From NCBI RefSeq assembly GCF_016741935.1, contig NZ_JAERRG010000030.1, forward strand, positions 1 to 64,000: 64,000 nucleotides of DNA. Direction: 5' to 3'. Under the pieces are notes generated by a model that was given only the letters and a program-made list of their open reading frames with translations, ran no database searches and was not told where the DNA came from. Origin of the DNA: Streptomyces endocoffeicus. GTDB lineage: Bacteria; Actinomycetota; Actinomycetes; Streptomycetales; Streptomycetaceae. The translations under genes were made by a program, and so were the position numbers. Shown here piece after piece: positions 1 through 8,766 of the stretch (position 1 is the stretch's first letter; the number at the start of each line of letters is the position of its first letter).

Positions 1-225
1 GACTGAGGCATTTTTGCGTTCAGCTCCCGCTTTCGTCCCCAGCTGTGCATGGAAGAGACGCCCCGGTGAGCACGATCGGACGATGTGCCCGGTGGCTCTG
101 TGACCCGATGTTTGGAGCAGTCGGTCCCGTCGTATGGTTCGTGGGACTTCTGCTGCATATCTGTCCCCGCACTCGGGGGAGCTCACCTCGGAGCAGCTGG
201 AGGCGTCGGCGGGGTGTGCGGGCCG
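1..225. other. no supported gene
   Basis: This is the sequence downstream of the leftward VirD4-like gene. Reading frames are open on both strands only because the DNA is GC-rich; none has a recognisable protein or a convincing ribosome binding site. The next gene of the locus may start beyond the left edge. Confidence 0.5.
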
Positions 226-2076
226 TCAGCGCGATTCCTGGCCCACCAGGGAGCGGTGTGGCCAGCGGGCTCGGGCCTGTTCCTGGGAGCGCATCAGGGC
301 CAGTGTGGGCAGGCCCTGCTCCGCGCCCTGGGCGAGGAGGTCGGGGAGTGCCGGGAGCGGGGCCACGGCGGCGACGTCGTCCAGGACAAGGGTCAGTGGT
401 GGGTCGAGCCGACCGGAGGATGACCGTTCGGCCATGCGCCGGCCGTGCTCGACCACGTGTGAGGCGAGTGCGGTCAACAGTGGCATCGCACCCGGCTGGG
501 TTCGGGGGTCCTCGATGGATTCGCCCATCAGATACAGGGTTCCCCCTTCGGCGACGAATGACTCCAGTGCGAGCGTGTCGGCGCGTCCCGGATTGCAGGC
601 GTCCCGGATATGGATCGACGAGAGCGCGCCGAGGGCACGGGCGGTCAGCTCCTGGGCCATGTCGCGGCGTTCGCGGTGGGCGGTGAGCGTGGCTTCCAGC
701 TCGCCGGCCGCGCCGCCTGCCGCCTTGGGATGCGTGCGGAGGATCTTCACGGGCTCGTGGGCCGAGCTGCCCTGTGCCCATCGGTGCACATGGCGGAACG
801 GCCGGCCGTCCACCGCGGCGGCGTGCAGCCAGCACCGCAGCATCGTCTCCGCGGCCTCCGCCAGGGGCCGGTCCATGGCGTGCATGGGCCGTACGGGGGC
901 CAGGAGAGCGGTGGCGCGGGCTGCCGCGATTTCGCGGGAGCCGCAGTCAGCCGCCGGGTTCCAGCGCAGCCGGGCGGGGGTGTCGAGCAGATGGGACGGG
1001 TCGAAGACGTGGGTGGGGCCGAGCTTGGCGCGGGCGTCCTTGGTCGTGGCCCAGAGCTTGGGATCGCTGGTGACGACGAGGACGGGGCCGATGGCCTCCA
1101 GGACGGTGTGGGCCGCGGACTCCCCGCGCTGGGCGCCGAAGAGGACGCGGGACCGGCCCAGTTCCCCGTCGGGGAGTGCGGCCGACGTCAGCGGGCCGCT
1201 GCGGGGGGTGGGGAGCGGCTGTGGTGCGGATGTCGGGTCGAGCGGGGCGTACAGGCCGTCCTGGGCCGGGGGAGCGGTCTGGCCCTGGGCGGGAGTGACC
1301 TGTGCGTCGGCTCTCTGCTCGGCGATGTACGGGTGCGGTTCGGGGCCCGTTCCGGCGGACGCTTCGGCGGCGACGGCCTCGGCCGGGTGGCGGTGACCGG
1401 CGACGGGTGCGATGACGCCGTCGCCGGGGACCGCCTCGGCCGGGCCCGGTGCGGGGAGCCCGCTGGAGCGGTCTGGAGCGGTGGTGCCGGGCGAACCCTC
1501 AGAAGGTCTGGCGGAGGCGGCTCCTGGGGCCGCTGAGGCGGTTCCAGGGCCGGGGACGGGTGGGGGCGGCGCCTCGACGCCAGGGGCCGCCTCCACGCCC
1601 GTACCGTTGACGGGCGTGGGCTCGATGCCGTCCTTCGCGGTCCTCGTGTCCGTAAGGCCGAGCCGCTTCGCCTCCGCCGCCTTTGCGAGGGCGGCGGCGC
1701 GGGCGACGCGGCGCTGGGCGCGGACCGTCCGGTAGCGGGCCAGTGTGCCCATCACGAAGATGGTCAGGACGATCAGCACCATCAGTTCACTGATGAAGAT
1801 GCCCCAGAACAGCCCGTACCCCGACAGCTGGTCCTTCGGGGTGTCGGGCCAGGCCGCCGCCAGGTCTTGCGGCTCCTGCAGAAGATGGCGCAGCGCCACT
1901 GGTGCGCGCATGAAGGTCAGGTTGTCCGGCCAGGCGCCGCGGGCGAAGAGCCCGGCCAGCCCGGTCGCCGACCACATCAGGCCGAGCGCGCCCAGCAGGA
2001 GGGCGATGGCGCCGATCAACAGGCCGTCCGGAATGCCGCGTTCCGCGGGCCCGCCGTGATTCTGTCCCGCTGCCAT
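226..2076 (-). CDS. VirD4/TraG-like type IV secretion protein (probable cmdA homologue)
   Basis: A 616-residue membrane protein, last gene visible in a leftward six-gene operon. Two N-terminal transmembrane segments (about 17-45 and 90-112) are followed by an Ala/Pro/Glu-rich linker (about 150-300) and a C-terminal NTPase-like domain. A Walker-B-like stretch (TLVLDDVAAVAP) is present, but the expected Walker A loop reads GAQRGESAAHT and lacks the GK(S/T) lysine, so ATP hydrolysis is doubtful. VirD4/TraG coupling proteins bring substrates to a secretion channel at the membrane. The ATG lies one base after the stop of the upstream VirB4-like gene, so translation is probably coupled. The protein stops soon after a conserved-looking LMRSQEQARARW segment, so the C terminus may be short. 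By order this should match SCO4126 (cmdA) of S. coelicolor; that mapping is from memory. Confidence 0.75.
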   Translation of the reverse strand: MAAGQNHGGPAERGIPDGLLIGAIALLLGALGLMWSATGLAGLFARGAWPDNLTFMRAPVALRHLLQEPQDLAAAWPDTPKDQLSGYGLFWGIFISELMVLIVLTIFVMGTLARYRTVRAQRRVARAAALAKAAEAKRLGLTDTRTAKDGIEPTPVNGTGVEAAPGVEAPPPPVPGPGTASAAPGAASARPSEGSPGTTAPDRSSGLPAPGPAEAVPGDGVIAPVAGHRHPAEAVAAEASAGTGPEPHPYIAEQRADAQVTPAQGQTAPPAQDGLYAPLDPTSAPQPLPTPRSGPLTSAALPDGELGRSRVLFGAQRGESAAHTVLEAIGPVLVVTSDPKLWATTKDARAKLGPTHVFDPSHLLDTPARLRWNPAADCGSREIAAARATALLAPVRPMHAMDRPLAEAAETMLRCWLHAAAVDGRPFRHVHRWAQGSSAHEPVKILRTHPKAAGGAAGELEATLTAHRERRDMAQELTARALGALSSIHIRDACNPGRADTLALESFVAEGGTLYLMGESIEDPRTQPGAMPLLTALASHVVEHGRRMAERSSSGRLDPPLTLVLDDVAAVAPLPALPDLLAQGAEQGLPTLALMRSQEQARARWPHRSLVGQESR

Positions 2077-2077
2077 G

Positions 2078-3493
2078 TCACGCCACCGTGGATCCGTACG
2101 ACGGCCCGCCGTAGGTGTCCGCCTCCGCCGCCTCGACCGCTGCGGCGGCGCGCTCCTCGGCCTCCGCCTCGACCGCCATCTGCACGGCCAGCGCGTCCTC
2201 CGTCATCGCCCGGTCGGTGTAGACGAGGGGCCGCTCGGCCTCGGTGATCAGGTGTTTGACGACCTGTACGTTGCCGTTGACGTCCCAGACCGCGATACCG
2301 GGCGACAGCGTGGGGATGATCTCGACGGCCCAGCGGGGCAGGCCCAGGACGCGGCCGGTGGCCCGTGCCTCGTCCGCCTTCTGGGCGTAGATCGTCCGGG
2401 TGGAGGCCATCTTGAGGATGGCCGCGGCTTCCCGTGCCGCCGCGCCGTCGACCACGTCGGAGAGGTGGTGGACGACGGCGACGAACGACAGGCCCAGCCG
2501 CCGCCCGAACTTCAGCAGCCGCTGGAAGAGCTGGGCGACGAAGGGCGAGTTGATGATGTGCCACGCCTCCTCGACCAGGAAGATGCGCTTCTTACGGTCG
2601 GGACGGATCCAGGTGTGCTCCAGCCAGACGCCCACGATGGCCATGAGGATCGGCATCGCGATCGAGTTGCGATCGATATGGGACAGGTCGAAGACGATCA
2701 GGGGTGAGTCCAGATCGATTCCGGCCGTGGTGGGGCCGTCGAACATACCGCGCAGATCACCGTCGACCAGCCGGTCCAGCACCAGGGCGACATCGAGACC
2801 CCAGGCCCGTACGTCGTCTATATCGACGTTCATCGCCGCCGCCGACTCCTCCTCGGGGTGGCGCAGCTGCTCCACGATGTCGGTCAGCACCGGCTGGCGG
2901 TCGACGACGGTCTCGTTGACGTAGGCGTGCGCGACCTTCAGGGCGAACCCGGACCGCTCGTCGAGCCCGTGCCCCATCGCGACCTCGATGATCGTGCGGA
3001 GCAGGGCGAGCTGACCGGTCGTGGTGATCGCCGGATCCAGGGGGTTCAGACGGATACCGCCGTCCAGGGCCGCCATGGGGTCGAGCCGGATGGGCGTTAT
3101 CCCCAGCTCCTGGGCGATCAGGTTCCATTCGCCGACGCCGTCCTCGCCCTGGGCGTCCAGCACCACCACCTGGCGGTCGCGGAACCGCAGCTGGCGCAGG
3201 ACATAGGTCTTCTCCAGGGCCGACTTGCCGTTACCGGACTCGCCGAGCACCAGCCAGTGGGGGGCCGGCAGCTGCTGGCCGTAGAGCTGGAAGGGGTCGT
3301 AGATATAGCCCTTGCCGGAGTAGACCTCACGGCCGATGACCACGCCGGAGTCGCCGAGGCCGGGTGCCGCGGTGGGGAGATAGACCGCCTGGGCCTGGCC
3401 GGTGGAGGTGCGTACGGGCAGCCGCGTCGTCTCCACCTTTCCGAAGAGAAAGCTGGTGAACGCATCGGTGATGGCGCTCATCGGATCGGCCAC
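2078..3493 (-). CDS. VirB4-like ATPase (probable cmdB homologue)
   Basis: A 471-residue ATP-binding protein of the VirB4/TraC superfamily, the motor ATPase class of type IV secretion systems. Walker A is GESGNGKS at residues 84-91. Walker B is LIVFDLSHID near residue 265, and a second acidic motif (IFLVEEAWHIIN) lies near 305, as in VirB4 C-terminal domains. The usual long N-terminal VirB4 domain is absent; that role may be taken by the SCO6880-family protein encoded just upstream. The start is GTG at 3493 with AGGGG about eight bases before it; an in-frame ATG at 3481 is the alternative. In S. coelicolor the ATP/GTP-binding protein of the cmd locus is cmdB (SCO4127), reported to affect differentiation and antibiotic production. 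Orthology is inferred from order and motifs. Confidence 0.85.
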   Translation of the reverse strand: MADPMSAITDAFTSFLFGKVETTRLPVRTSTGQAQAVYLPTAAPGLGDSGVVIGREVYSGKGYIYDPFQLYGQQLPAPHWLVLGESGNGKSALEKTYVLRQLRFRDRQVVVLDAQGEDGVGEWNLIAQELGITPIRLDPMAALDGGIRLNPLDPAITTTGQLALLRTIIEVAMGHGLDERSGFALKVAHAYVNETVVDRQPVLTDIVEQLRHPEEESAAAMNVDIDDVRAWGLDVALVLDRLVDGDLRGMFDGPTTAGIDLDSPLIVFDLSHIDRNSIAMPILMAIVGVWLEHTWIRPDRKKRIFLVEEAWHIINSPFVAQLFQRLLKFGRRLGLSFVAVVHHLSDVVDGAAAREAAAILKMASTRTIYAQKADEARATGRVLGLPRWAVEIIPTLSPGIAVWDVNGNVQVVKHLITEAERPLVYTDRAMTEDALAVQMAVEAEAEERAAAAVEAAEADTYGGPSYGSTVA

Positions 3494-3575
3494 GGCGGAG
3501 CCCCTATCGTCCCTGTCGTCCCAGTCGTGTCTATCAGCTCTATGAGCTGTATCGGCGCTGTCTGCTCTGTCTGCC
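3494..3575. repeat. degenerate GAYAGRG-type short repeats in operon linker
   Basis: The 82-base gap between two operon genes consists of loosely repeated 6-9-base units (read on the minus strand: GATAGG, GACAGAG, GACAGC, GATAGA, GACAGG, GACGATAGG). It carries the ribosome binding region of the VirB4-like gene at its end. No hairpin stands out. Similar slipped repeats occur at gene ends elsewhere in the window. Confidence 0.6.
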
Positions 3576-5138
3576 CTATCGGCGGATGCCGGTCGCGAAC
3601 GGCAGCGTGTTCACAAAGGCCCGGTGGTGCTCGCGGTCGCACCACTCCAGCTTGAGGTAGCTCTTCCCCGCCGAGGCACGAATGGTCCGCTTGTCGCGCG
3701 CGAGGGCCTCCGGCGAACGGGAGGACACGGTGATGTAGCCGACGAGGTTGACGCCCGCGGCACCGCTGGCGAGATCCTCGCCGCGCTGGTCGAGCCGTCC
3801 GTGGGCGGCGATGTCGCGCGGGTCCACGGTGCGGTTCATCTTCGCGGCGCGGCTGGCCTCGGCCTCGTCGTTGGTCTTCTCGGTGAGCATCCGCTCGATG
3901 GCGACCTCGGTGGGCTCGAGGTCCATACAGACGGCGACCGTACGGATGACATCGGGCGTGTGGACGAGCAGCGGGGCGAGGAAGTTGACCCCGACGGGCG
4001 TCATGGGCCACTCCTTCACCCAGGCCGTGGAGTGGCACCAGGGCTCGCGGGTGCTCGACTCCCGGGTCTTGGCCTGGAGGTAGGTGGGCTCCATGGCGTC
4101 CAGCTCGGCGGGCCAGGCGTTCCGCTTGGTCATCGCCTGGATGTGGTCGATGGGGTGGTCCGGGTCGTACATGGAGTGGATGAGGGACGCCAGCCTCCCC
4201 TGCCCCAGGGGCTGGCGCACCCGGATGTCCGCCTCGGCGAGCCTGGCGCAGATGTCGGTCAGCTCACGGGCCATCACCACGGCGAGGCCCGCGTCCTTGT
4301 CGAGCCGCCGGCCGCCGCCGCTGTGGCGGGCGGCGCGCGCGATGGCCTGGGCCTCGGCGGCCAGGTCGCGGGTGTAGTGCATACAGGCGACGAGATAGGC
4401 GCGGTGCTGCTCGGAGGAGGTGGAGACCATGGACTGCAGCTGGTCGTAGGAGTCCTTGAGCCAGTTGGGGGCCTGGTTGTCGCCGCGCCGCTCGACGTCC
4501 TTGGCGTGCGCGTCGGGGTCGGCGGGGAGGGTGCGGGCCAGTATCTGCAGCCGGGTCACGAAGCCGTCGCCGTTGGCCACATGCTTGAGCAGGGTGCCGA
4601 ACCGGTCCACGAGGGCCTCCTGGTCCTCGCTGTCGCGCAGTCCGACGCCGGGGCCCTCGATCTCGATGGCGGCGGTGACGGTGCGGCGGTCGGCGTGCAG
4701 GAGCACGGCGATCTCGTCGGGGCCGAAGGGGGCGGCCAGCCAGATGATCCGGCCGATGCCGGGGGGCGGGCCGACCTCGATCTCACGGCCGTCCAGGCGG
4801 GTGCCGGCCTCGGCGGCGCCGGAGCGGTAGGCGGTGGTGCCCTTACGGACGCTGCGCTTGTAGGAGCGGTTGATCTCGAACCAGCGGTAGAACGTCCGCC
4901 CGTTGTACGGGACGTAGACGGCGGCGAGGGCGAGGGTGGGGAAGCCGACCAGGGCGGTGATGCGGAACGTCAGCACCGGCACCAGCAGCCCGCACATCAT
5001 CCCGATGAACGCCCCCGCGATGATCAGCGCGATCTCGCCGGTCTCGCGGTTCTTGCCGACGATCGCGTTCGGGCGGGGGCGCCCGATCAGATACGTGCGA
5101 CGGGGCGCGATGGGGTGCGACTGGGCGTCGATCGTCAC
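3576..5138 (-). CDS. SCO6880-family type IV secretion-like membrane protein
   Basis: A 520-residue protein of the actinobacterial SCO6880 family. The first 90 residues hold two hydrophobic segments (about 36-60 and 62-80), recalling PrgI-type membrane modules that in Gram-positive conjugation systems sit in front of VirB4. The rest is a soluble domain with no visible Walker A motif. I infer an inner-membrane scaffold that works with the separate VirB4-like ATPase encoded next. The start is GTG at 5138, which overlaps the stop of the upstream VirB6-like gene by four bases (GTGA), a classical translational coupling. By order it should match cmdC (SCO4128). Biochemical function is unknown. Confidence 0.75.
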   Translation of the reverse strand: MTIDAQSHPIAPRRTYLIGRPRPNAIVGKNRETGEIALIIAGAFIGMMCGLLVPVLTFRITALVGFPTLALAAVYVPYNGRTFYRWFEINRSYKRSVRKGTTAYRSGAAEAGTRLDGREIEVGPPPGIGRIIWLAAPFGPDEIAVLLHADRRTVTAAIEIEGPGVGLRDSEDQEALVDRFGTLLKHVANGDGFVTRLQILARTLPADPDAHAKDVERRGDNQAPNWLKDSYDQLQSMVSTSSEQHRAYLVACMHYTRDLAAEAQAIARAARHSGGGRRLDKDAGLAVVMARELTDICARLAEADIRVRQPLGQGRLASLIHSMYDPDHPIDHIQAMTKRNAWPAELDAMEPTYLQAKTRESSTREPWCHSTAWVKEWPMTPVGVNFLAPLLVHTPDVIRTVAVCMDLEPTEVAIERMLTEKTNDEAEASRAAKMNRTVDPRDIAAHGRLDQRGEDLASGAAGVNLVGYITVSSRSPEALARDKRTIRASAGKSYLKLEWCDREHHRAFVNTLPFATGIRR

Positions 5139-6466
5139 CGCCGGTCACCTCCCGAGTTGTTGCCGGAGCTGCGGTTCGTGGCGGAGCCGCCGCCGGAGCC
5201 TCCGGTGTGGCCGGTGCGGCTGGCGGGCGCGGGGGAGGCGCCTCCGCCGCCCCCGCCGCTGGTGCGGGTGGAGTGGGCCGCCACACCGCCGGAGACGGGG
5301 TTGGCGGGCTTGGCCTGCCCCGGGGAAGCGCCCCCGCCGGCCTCGCCTCCGCCGCGGGCGCTGTGGGTGTTGATGCCCTGCTTCACCAGGGCGGCGGGGG
5401 AAGTGATGACGGCGGCGGCCTGGCGGGACGCGGGGTCGGAGCTGGCGCTGCGGGCCTTGACGATCTCGTCGCCGAAGCCGGGCACGAAGCGGTAGATCAT
5501 CGCGCTGGCGAAGATGGCGAGGATGATGATGGACAGGCCGGAGACGACGGCCGAGAAGGCGTCGGGCTTGTCGCCGTTGGTGGAGAGCGCGCCGGCGAGG
5601 GCCAGGACGGTGATGATCACCGGCTTGACGAGGATCACGGCGATCATGATCCCCGCCCAGCGGCGCACATGCCCCCACATGTTCTTGTCGACGAGGCCCG
5701 CGTAGACGGCGGTGCCGAGCAGCGCGCCCACGTAGAGGAGGGCGGCGCGGATGACGAGCTCGAGGCAGAGGACGCCGGCGGCGAGGATCGTCACCAGCGA
5801 GACGACGATCAGCATGATCGGGCCGCCGCCGATGTCCTCGTCCCGCTTGAGCGCCTGGGAGAAGGAGCCGAAGAAGGCGTCGTTGTCCGCACCGGTGCCG
5901 GAGGCGATGGCGTCGGTGACGGCGTCGGTCGCGGTGACGACCGTATAGAGGATGAGGGGGGTGAAGGCGGAGGCCAGGACCGTCAGCCAGAGGAAACCTA
6001 TGGCTTCGGAGAGCGCCTCGCCGAGGGGGACGCCGCGGATGGCGCGCTTGGCGACGGCGAGGAGCCAGAGGATGAGCGTGAGGACGGTGGAGGCGGCGAA
6101 GACGACGGCGTACTGGCGGAGGAAGGCCTCGTTGGTGAAGTCGACGTTGGCCGTCTCCTTGACGAGCTTGGAGAGCTTGCCGACGAGCCAGGAGGCGGCG
6201 TCGGCGCAGCCGCGGGCGAGGGAGGCGGCGGGGTCGAGGGGGTTGGAGGGGTCGGGGGGGCCGCTGGAGCCTCCGCCGCCGCCCTTTTCGCAGTTCTCTC
6301 GGACCTGACCGAGGAGGAGCTCGCAATCGTCCTGCTTGCCGCCCGACGGAGTGGGCGTCGGCGAGGGTGCCGCCGCGGCGCGGCTGGCCAGCAGGACGGC
6401 GGCCGTCTGCACGGAAGCCAGGGCTCCGGCGAGGGTGAGAGCGCGACGGCGGGGGCTAGCGGGCAT
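5135..6466 (-). CDS. VirB6/TrbL-like polytopic membrane protein
   Basis: A 443-residue integral membrane protein with a cleavable signal sequence (MPASPRRRALTLAGALASV...ASRAAAAP), a Cys-containing extracellular loop, then about six transmembrane segments (roughly residues 120-330) and a Gly/Ser-rich C-terminal tail of about 100 residues. This architecture is that of VirB6/TrbL channel components. The ATG at 6466 is chosen over an upstream in-frame start at 6508 because GGAGGG lies about eight bases before it and because it gives a proper signal peptide. It overlaps the end of the preceding gene by 11 bases. Position suggests cmdD (SCO4129). The tail has no recognisable domain. Confidence 0.8.
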   Translation of the reverse strand: MPASPRRRALTLAGALASVQTAAVLLASRAAAAPSPTPTPSGGKQDDCELLLGQVRENCEKGGGGGSSGPPDPSNPLDPAASLARGCADAASWLVGKLSKLVKETANVDFTNEAFLRQYAVVFAASTVLTLILWLLAVAKRAIRGVPLGEALSEAIGFLWLTVLASAFTPLILYTVVTATDAVTDAIASGTGADNDAFFGSFSQALKRDEDIGGGPIMLIVVSLVTILAAGVLCLELVIRAALLYVGALLGTAVYAGLVDKNMWGHVRRWAGIMIAVILVKPVIITVLALAGALSTNGDKPDAFSAVVSGLSIIILAIFASAMIYRFVPGFGDEIVKARSASSDPASRQAAAVITSPAALVKQGINTHSARGGGEAGGGASPGQAKPANPVSGGVAAHSTRTSGGGGGGASPAPASRTGHTGGSGGGSATNRSSGNNSGGDRR

Positions 6467-7343
6467 AGGTGAACCCTCCGTACTGCTCGACTGCCTTGGC
6501 GATCTCATCGGCCGTGGACGCGGTGCGGTCGCTGTTGACCGGAGCCGGACCGGCCTTCTGCGAGTAGCTCTCGGCCTTCCAGTCGTTGTTCACCCACCGC
6601 AGCTTGAGCGTCAGGGTGAACCAGTCGTTGGTGACCGGGTTCTTCGATCCCTCTCCGGCCGTGCCGAACACGCCGGTGCACCAGACCGCGACGGTCGCGC
6701 TGGTGCCCGAGAACTTGCCGACCTTGGTGCCCAGAGGGGCGGTGCGCGAGACGTAGGTCATGCCGTCGGCGGCCTTGCCGTTCGCGTCCAGGCCGATTCT
6801 CTCCAGGGACGCCGCGGAGTAGGCCTTGTCGAGCCTGGTCTGGAGCCGGTCGGCGGCCGCGTTGGCGAAGATCTGGGGGACGAGCTCATGGCGTCGGTCG
6901 CGGTTGTACATATCGGCGGACCCCAGCGCCACCGCGTAGTTCGCCGCCGCGCTCTGGGCGCCTTGCTCCGATTTGGCGAAACCCGAGGCGATGTCGGTCG
7001 TGGCGTTCTTGCCGTCGACCGGGCGCTCGCCCGTGGGGGCGGTGGGGTGGGCTTCGGTGCCGCCCCCGCCGGTGTCGCTGTCGCTGGACCCGCCGTCCTT
7101 GCCGTCGCCGCGGTTGACGAAGGCGATGGCCGCGAGGAGGAGGACGATGACGCCGACCACGGTGATCAGGTTGCGGCTGGGCTTGGCGCGGCCGGGGGCT
7201 CGGCGGGGTGGACCGTAGGGGTCGCCGTCGCCCTCGGGCAGGCGGGTGCGCGTCAGATGACCTTCGGGGGCCGCGCCGCGGCCGCGGCGCGCCTCATGGC
7301 CCTCGTAGTCACCGCCGTATCCGTCGTCGCCGCCGAGACTCAT
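6456..7343 (-). CDS. single-TM conjugation-type protein, VirB8 position
   Basis: A 295-residue bitopic membrane protein. A charged cytoplasmic N terminus (about 57 residues) is followed by one transmembrane helix (about 58-77), a Gly/Ser/Asp linker and an extracytoplasmic domain of about 190 residues. Topology, size and operon position fit VirB8/TcpC-like assembly factors, whose outer domain has an NTF2-like fold; sequence alone does not prove this. The start is ATG at 7343. The 3' end overlaps the next gene by 11 bases. Probable cmdE (SCO4130) equivalent. Confidence 0.7.
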   Translation of the reverse strand: MSLGGDDGYGGDYEGHEARRGRGAAPEGHLTRTRLPEGDGDPYGPPRRAPGRAKPSRNLITVVGVIVLLLAAIAFVNRGDGKDGGSSDSDTGGGGTEAHPTAPTGERPVDGKNATTDIASGFAKSEQGAQSAAANYAVALGSADMYNRDRRHELVPQIFANAAADRLQTRLDKAYSAASLERIGLDANGKAADGMTYVSRTAPLGTKVGKFSGTSATVAVWCTGVFGTAGEGSKNPVTNDWFTLTLKLRWVNNDWKAESYSQKAGPAPVNSDRTASTADEIAKAVEQYGGFTYAR

Positions 7344-7663
7344 CCTGCGTACGCCCCTTCACCCGTGCCGAGCCTGCCGAGCCTGCTGATACCGCCGATC
7401 CCGCTGATTCTGCCGACCGCGTCATCCATGGTCCCTCTTCCGTCACCCGCATACGACGGTAACGGTGAGGACTGACGCTCGGGCGCGCTGGTGTGAGTGG
7501 ACATCAAGCTGACACGACCTCAGCGTGGTGAGCGGGAGCGGGCATCAGGGAGCAGCCTCGGGTACGGGGTGTGGGGCCGGTAGGGGGAATCGGGAGCGGA
7601 GGCTTGCGACCAGGGGTGTGCGCCCCGCGCGGAGGGGCGGCTCGGGGGCGGACGGGGACGCGG
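7344..7663. other. 320-base gap inside the T4SS-like operon
   Basis: The gap separates the first small gene from the VirB8-position gene. Bases about 7360-7430 are slipped GCC/GAT-type repeats (gccgagcctgctgataccg). No convincing coding sequence or ribosome binding site is seen, and no strong terminator hairpin. It may hold an internal promoter. Confidence 0.45.
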
Positions 7664-7972
7664 CTAGATGGCCATGCCGTACACGATCGTGAAGAGCGTG
7701 CCCAGTGAACCGATGATGAACACACCGGTCAGGCCCGCGACGATCAGTCCCTTGCCCTGCTCCGCGCTGAAGGTGTCCCGCAGGGCCGTCGCGCCGATCC
7801 GCTGCTTGGCCGCGCCCCAGATGGCGATGCCGAAGCACAGCAGCAGTGCGACCGCCATCACGACCTCGATCATGACGCGAGCCTCGCTGCCCAGGCTGCC
7901 GAACGGACCCCAATCTGGGGCGATTCCGCCGATGATGGTGTTGATGTCGCCCTTTTCGGCCGCTAGGAACAT
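7664..7972 (-). CDS. small two-TM membrane protein, VirB2/pilin position
   Basis: A 102-residue protein with two hydrophobic helices (about residues 27-50 and 73-100) joined by a short basic loop, the shape of VirB2/TrbC-type pilin subunits after processing. No signal peptide is evident. ATG 7972 is preferred because GGTGAG lies in front of it. A longer reading frame back to 8113 would add 47 residues of low-complexity charged sequence and is unlikely. It is the first gene of the leftward operon, so its promoter should lie in 7973-8294. Likely cmdF (SCO4131) equivalent. A pilin role is an inference from size and place only. Confidence 0.7.
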   Translation of the reverse strand: MFLAAEKGDINTIIGGIAPDWGPFGSLGSEARVMIEVVMAVALLLCFGIAIWGAAKQRIGATALRDTFSAEQGKGLIVAGLTGVFIIGSLGTLFTIVYGMAI

Positions 7973-8294
7973 GATGAACTCACCGCCCCTTGTGGGTTGT
8001 TGTGTCTCTTCGCCGGCATGGCGTGGGTCAGCCTCTATCTTCGCTGATGAATCCGCTTCCGCATGTCGACTTGGCGGCATTTCTTGGCGGATCTCGTGCG
8101 TGTTGTGGGACACGCCCGTCCGGCGGCCGTGTGAGGCATGTCAACGGAGTGTCGTATGGTCACTCTGTGTATCACGCGGGTGGGCGTGGGGCAACGATCC
8201 GTGAGGGGCTGACGGGCAGGCTCCTTGGTGAAGGGTCATCAGCGCGCCTGCGCTCAGCGCCTCCGCCCGCTGGGCCCCGCCCCTCACTTCCCCG
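7973..8294. other. promoter region of the T4SS-like operon
   Basis: A 322-base region between the first gene of the operon and the 3' end of the DUF397 gene. It is locally less GC-rich around 7990-8060 and 8120-8180. It should carry the operon promoter, but no hexamer pair could be fixed with confidence, and no gene is seen. Confidence 0.4.
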
Positions 8295-8543
8295 TTACTT
8301 CCCCGCGGGCTCGTCCGTCTCCGTAAGGTCCGCGAAGTCGTCGAACTCGCCCGCCTTGACGCCCTTGATGAACGCGTCCCACTTGGCCCGGGTCGTGACG
8401 ACGACGGTCTCCGGGTCGTTGCTCTCGCGCATCAGGATCTGGTCGTCGGGGCCCACGGCCACCTCGAGGTAGGCGGCGCCCTCCGGAAGGTCGTCGGGTG
8501 CGGCCCGCTGCCAGTCGAGCTCTTGCCGGTCGAGGCGTGTCAT
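8295..8543 (-). CDS. DUF397 domain protein
   Basis: An 82-residue acidic protein of the DUF397 family, which is abundant in Streptomyces. The family pattern is visible: a central V(A/G)xGPxxxxLMRES region, then a W near residue 55 (AKWDAFIKGVKAGEFDD). DUF397 proteins are usually encoded next to an XRE-type regulator and bind it as partners. No such regulator is adjacent here, so this copy is an orphan that may act on a partner elsewhere. The start is ATG at 8543. Confidence 0.85.
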   Translation of the reverse strand: MTRLDRQELDWQRAAPDDLPEGAAYLEVAVGPDDQILMRESNDPETVVVTTRAKWDAFIKGVKAGEFDDFADLTETDEPAGK

Positions 8544-8766
8544 CTGCGGTCCCCAGGGTCGTGTGCTCGGACGGCTGGACTCTACGCGTTCCCCGGCCCC
8601 GCGAGAGGCGGCCGAGACGGGGCGGGGAGGCGTGCGGGGCGGGTCGGCGGCGCATAAGGGGGCGCGCGTCGGGGGCCGTCGTATGGTTTCGGCTGGGGAG
8701 CGGCTGATTTTCGCCGTGCGAGCGGAAACGCGTTCGTATGGCGGGTGAATGGGGGAGGATGGCCGG

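Noticed and set aside
134..1396. Long forward open frame opposite the VirD4-like gene
   Set aside because: It is the antisense shadow of a GC-rich gene; composition is Arg/Ser/Gly/Ala-rich with no domain, and the reverse frame has membrane helices and coherent neighbours.
8295..8543. DUF397-XRE regulatory pair
   Set aside because: No XRE regulator gene lies on either side, so only the DUF397 gene is reported.
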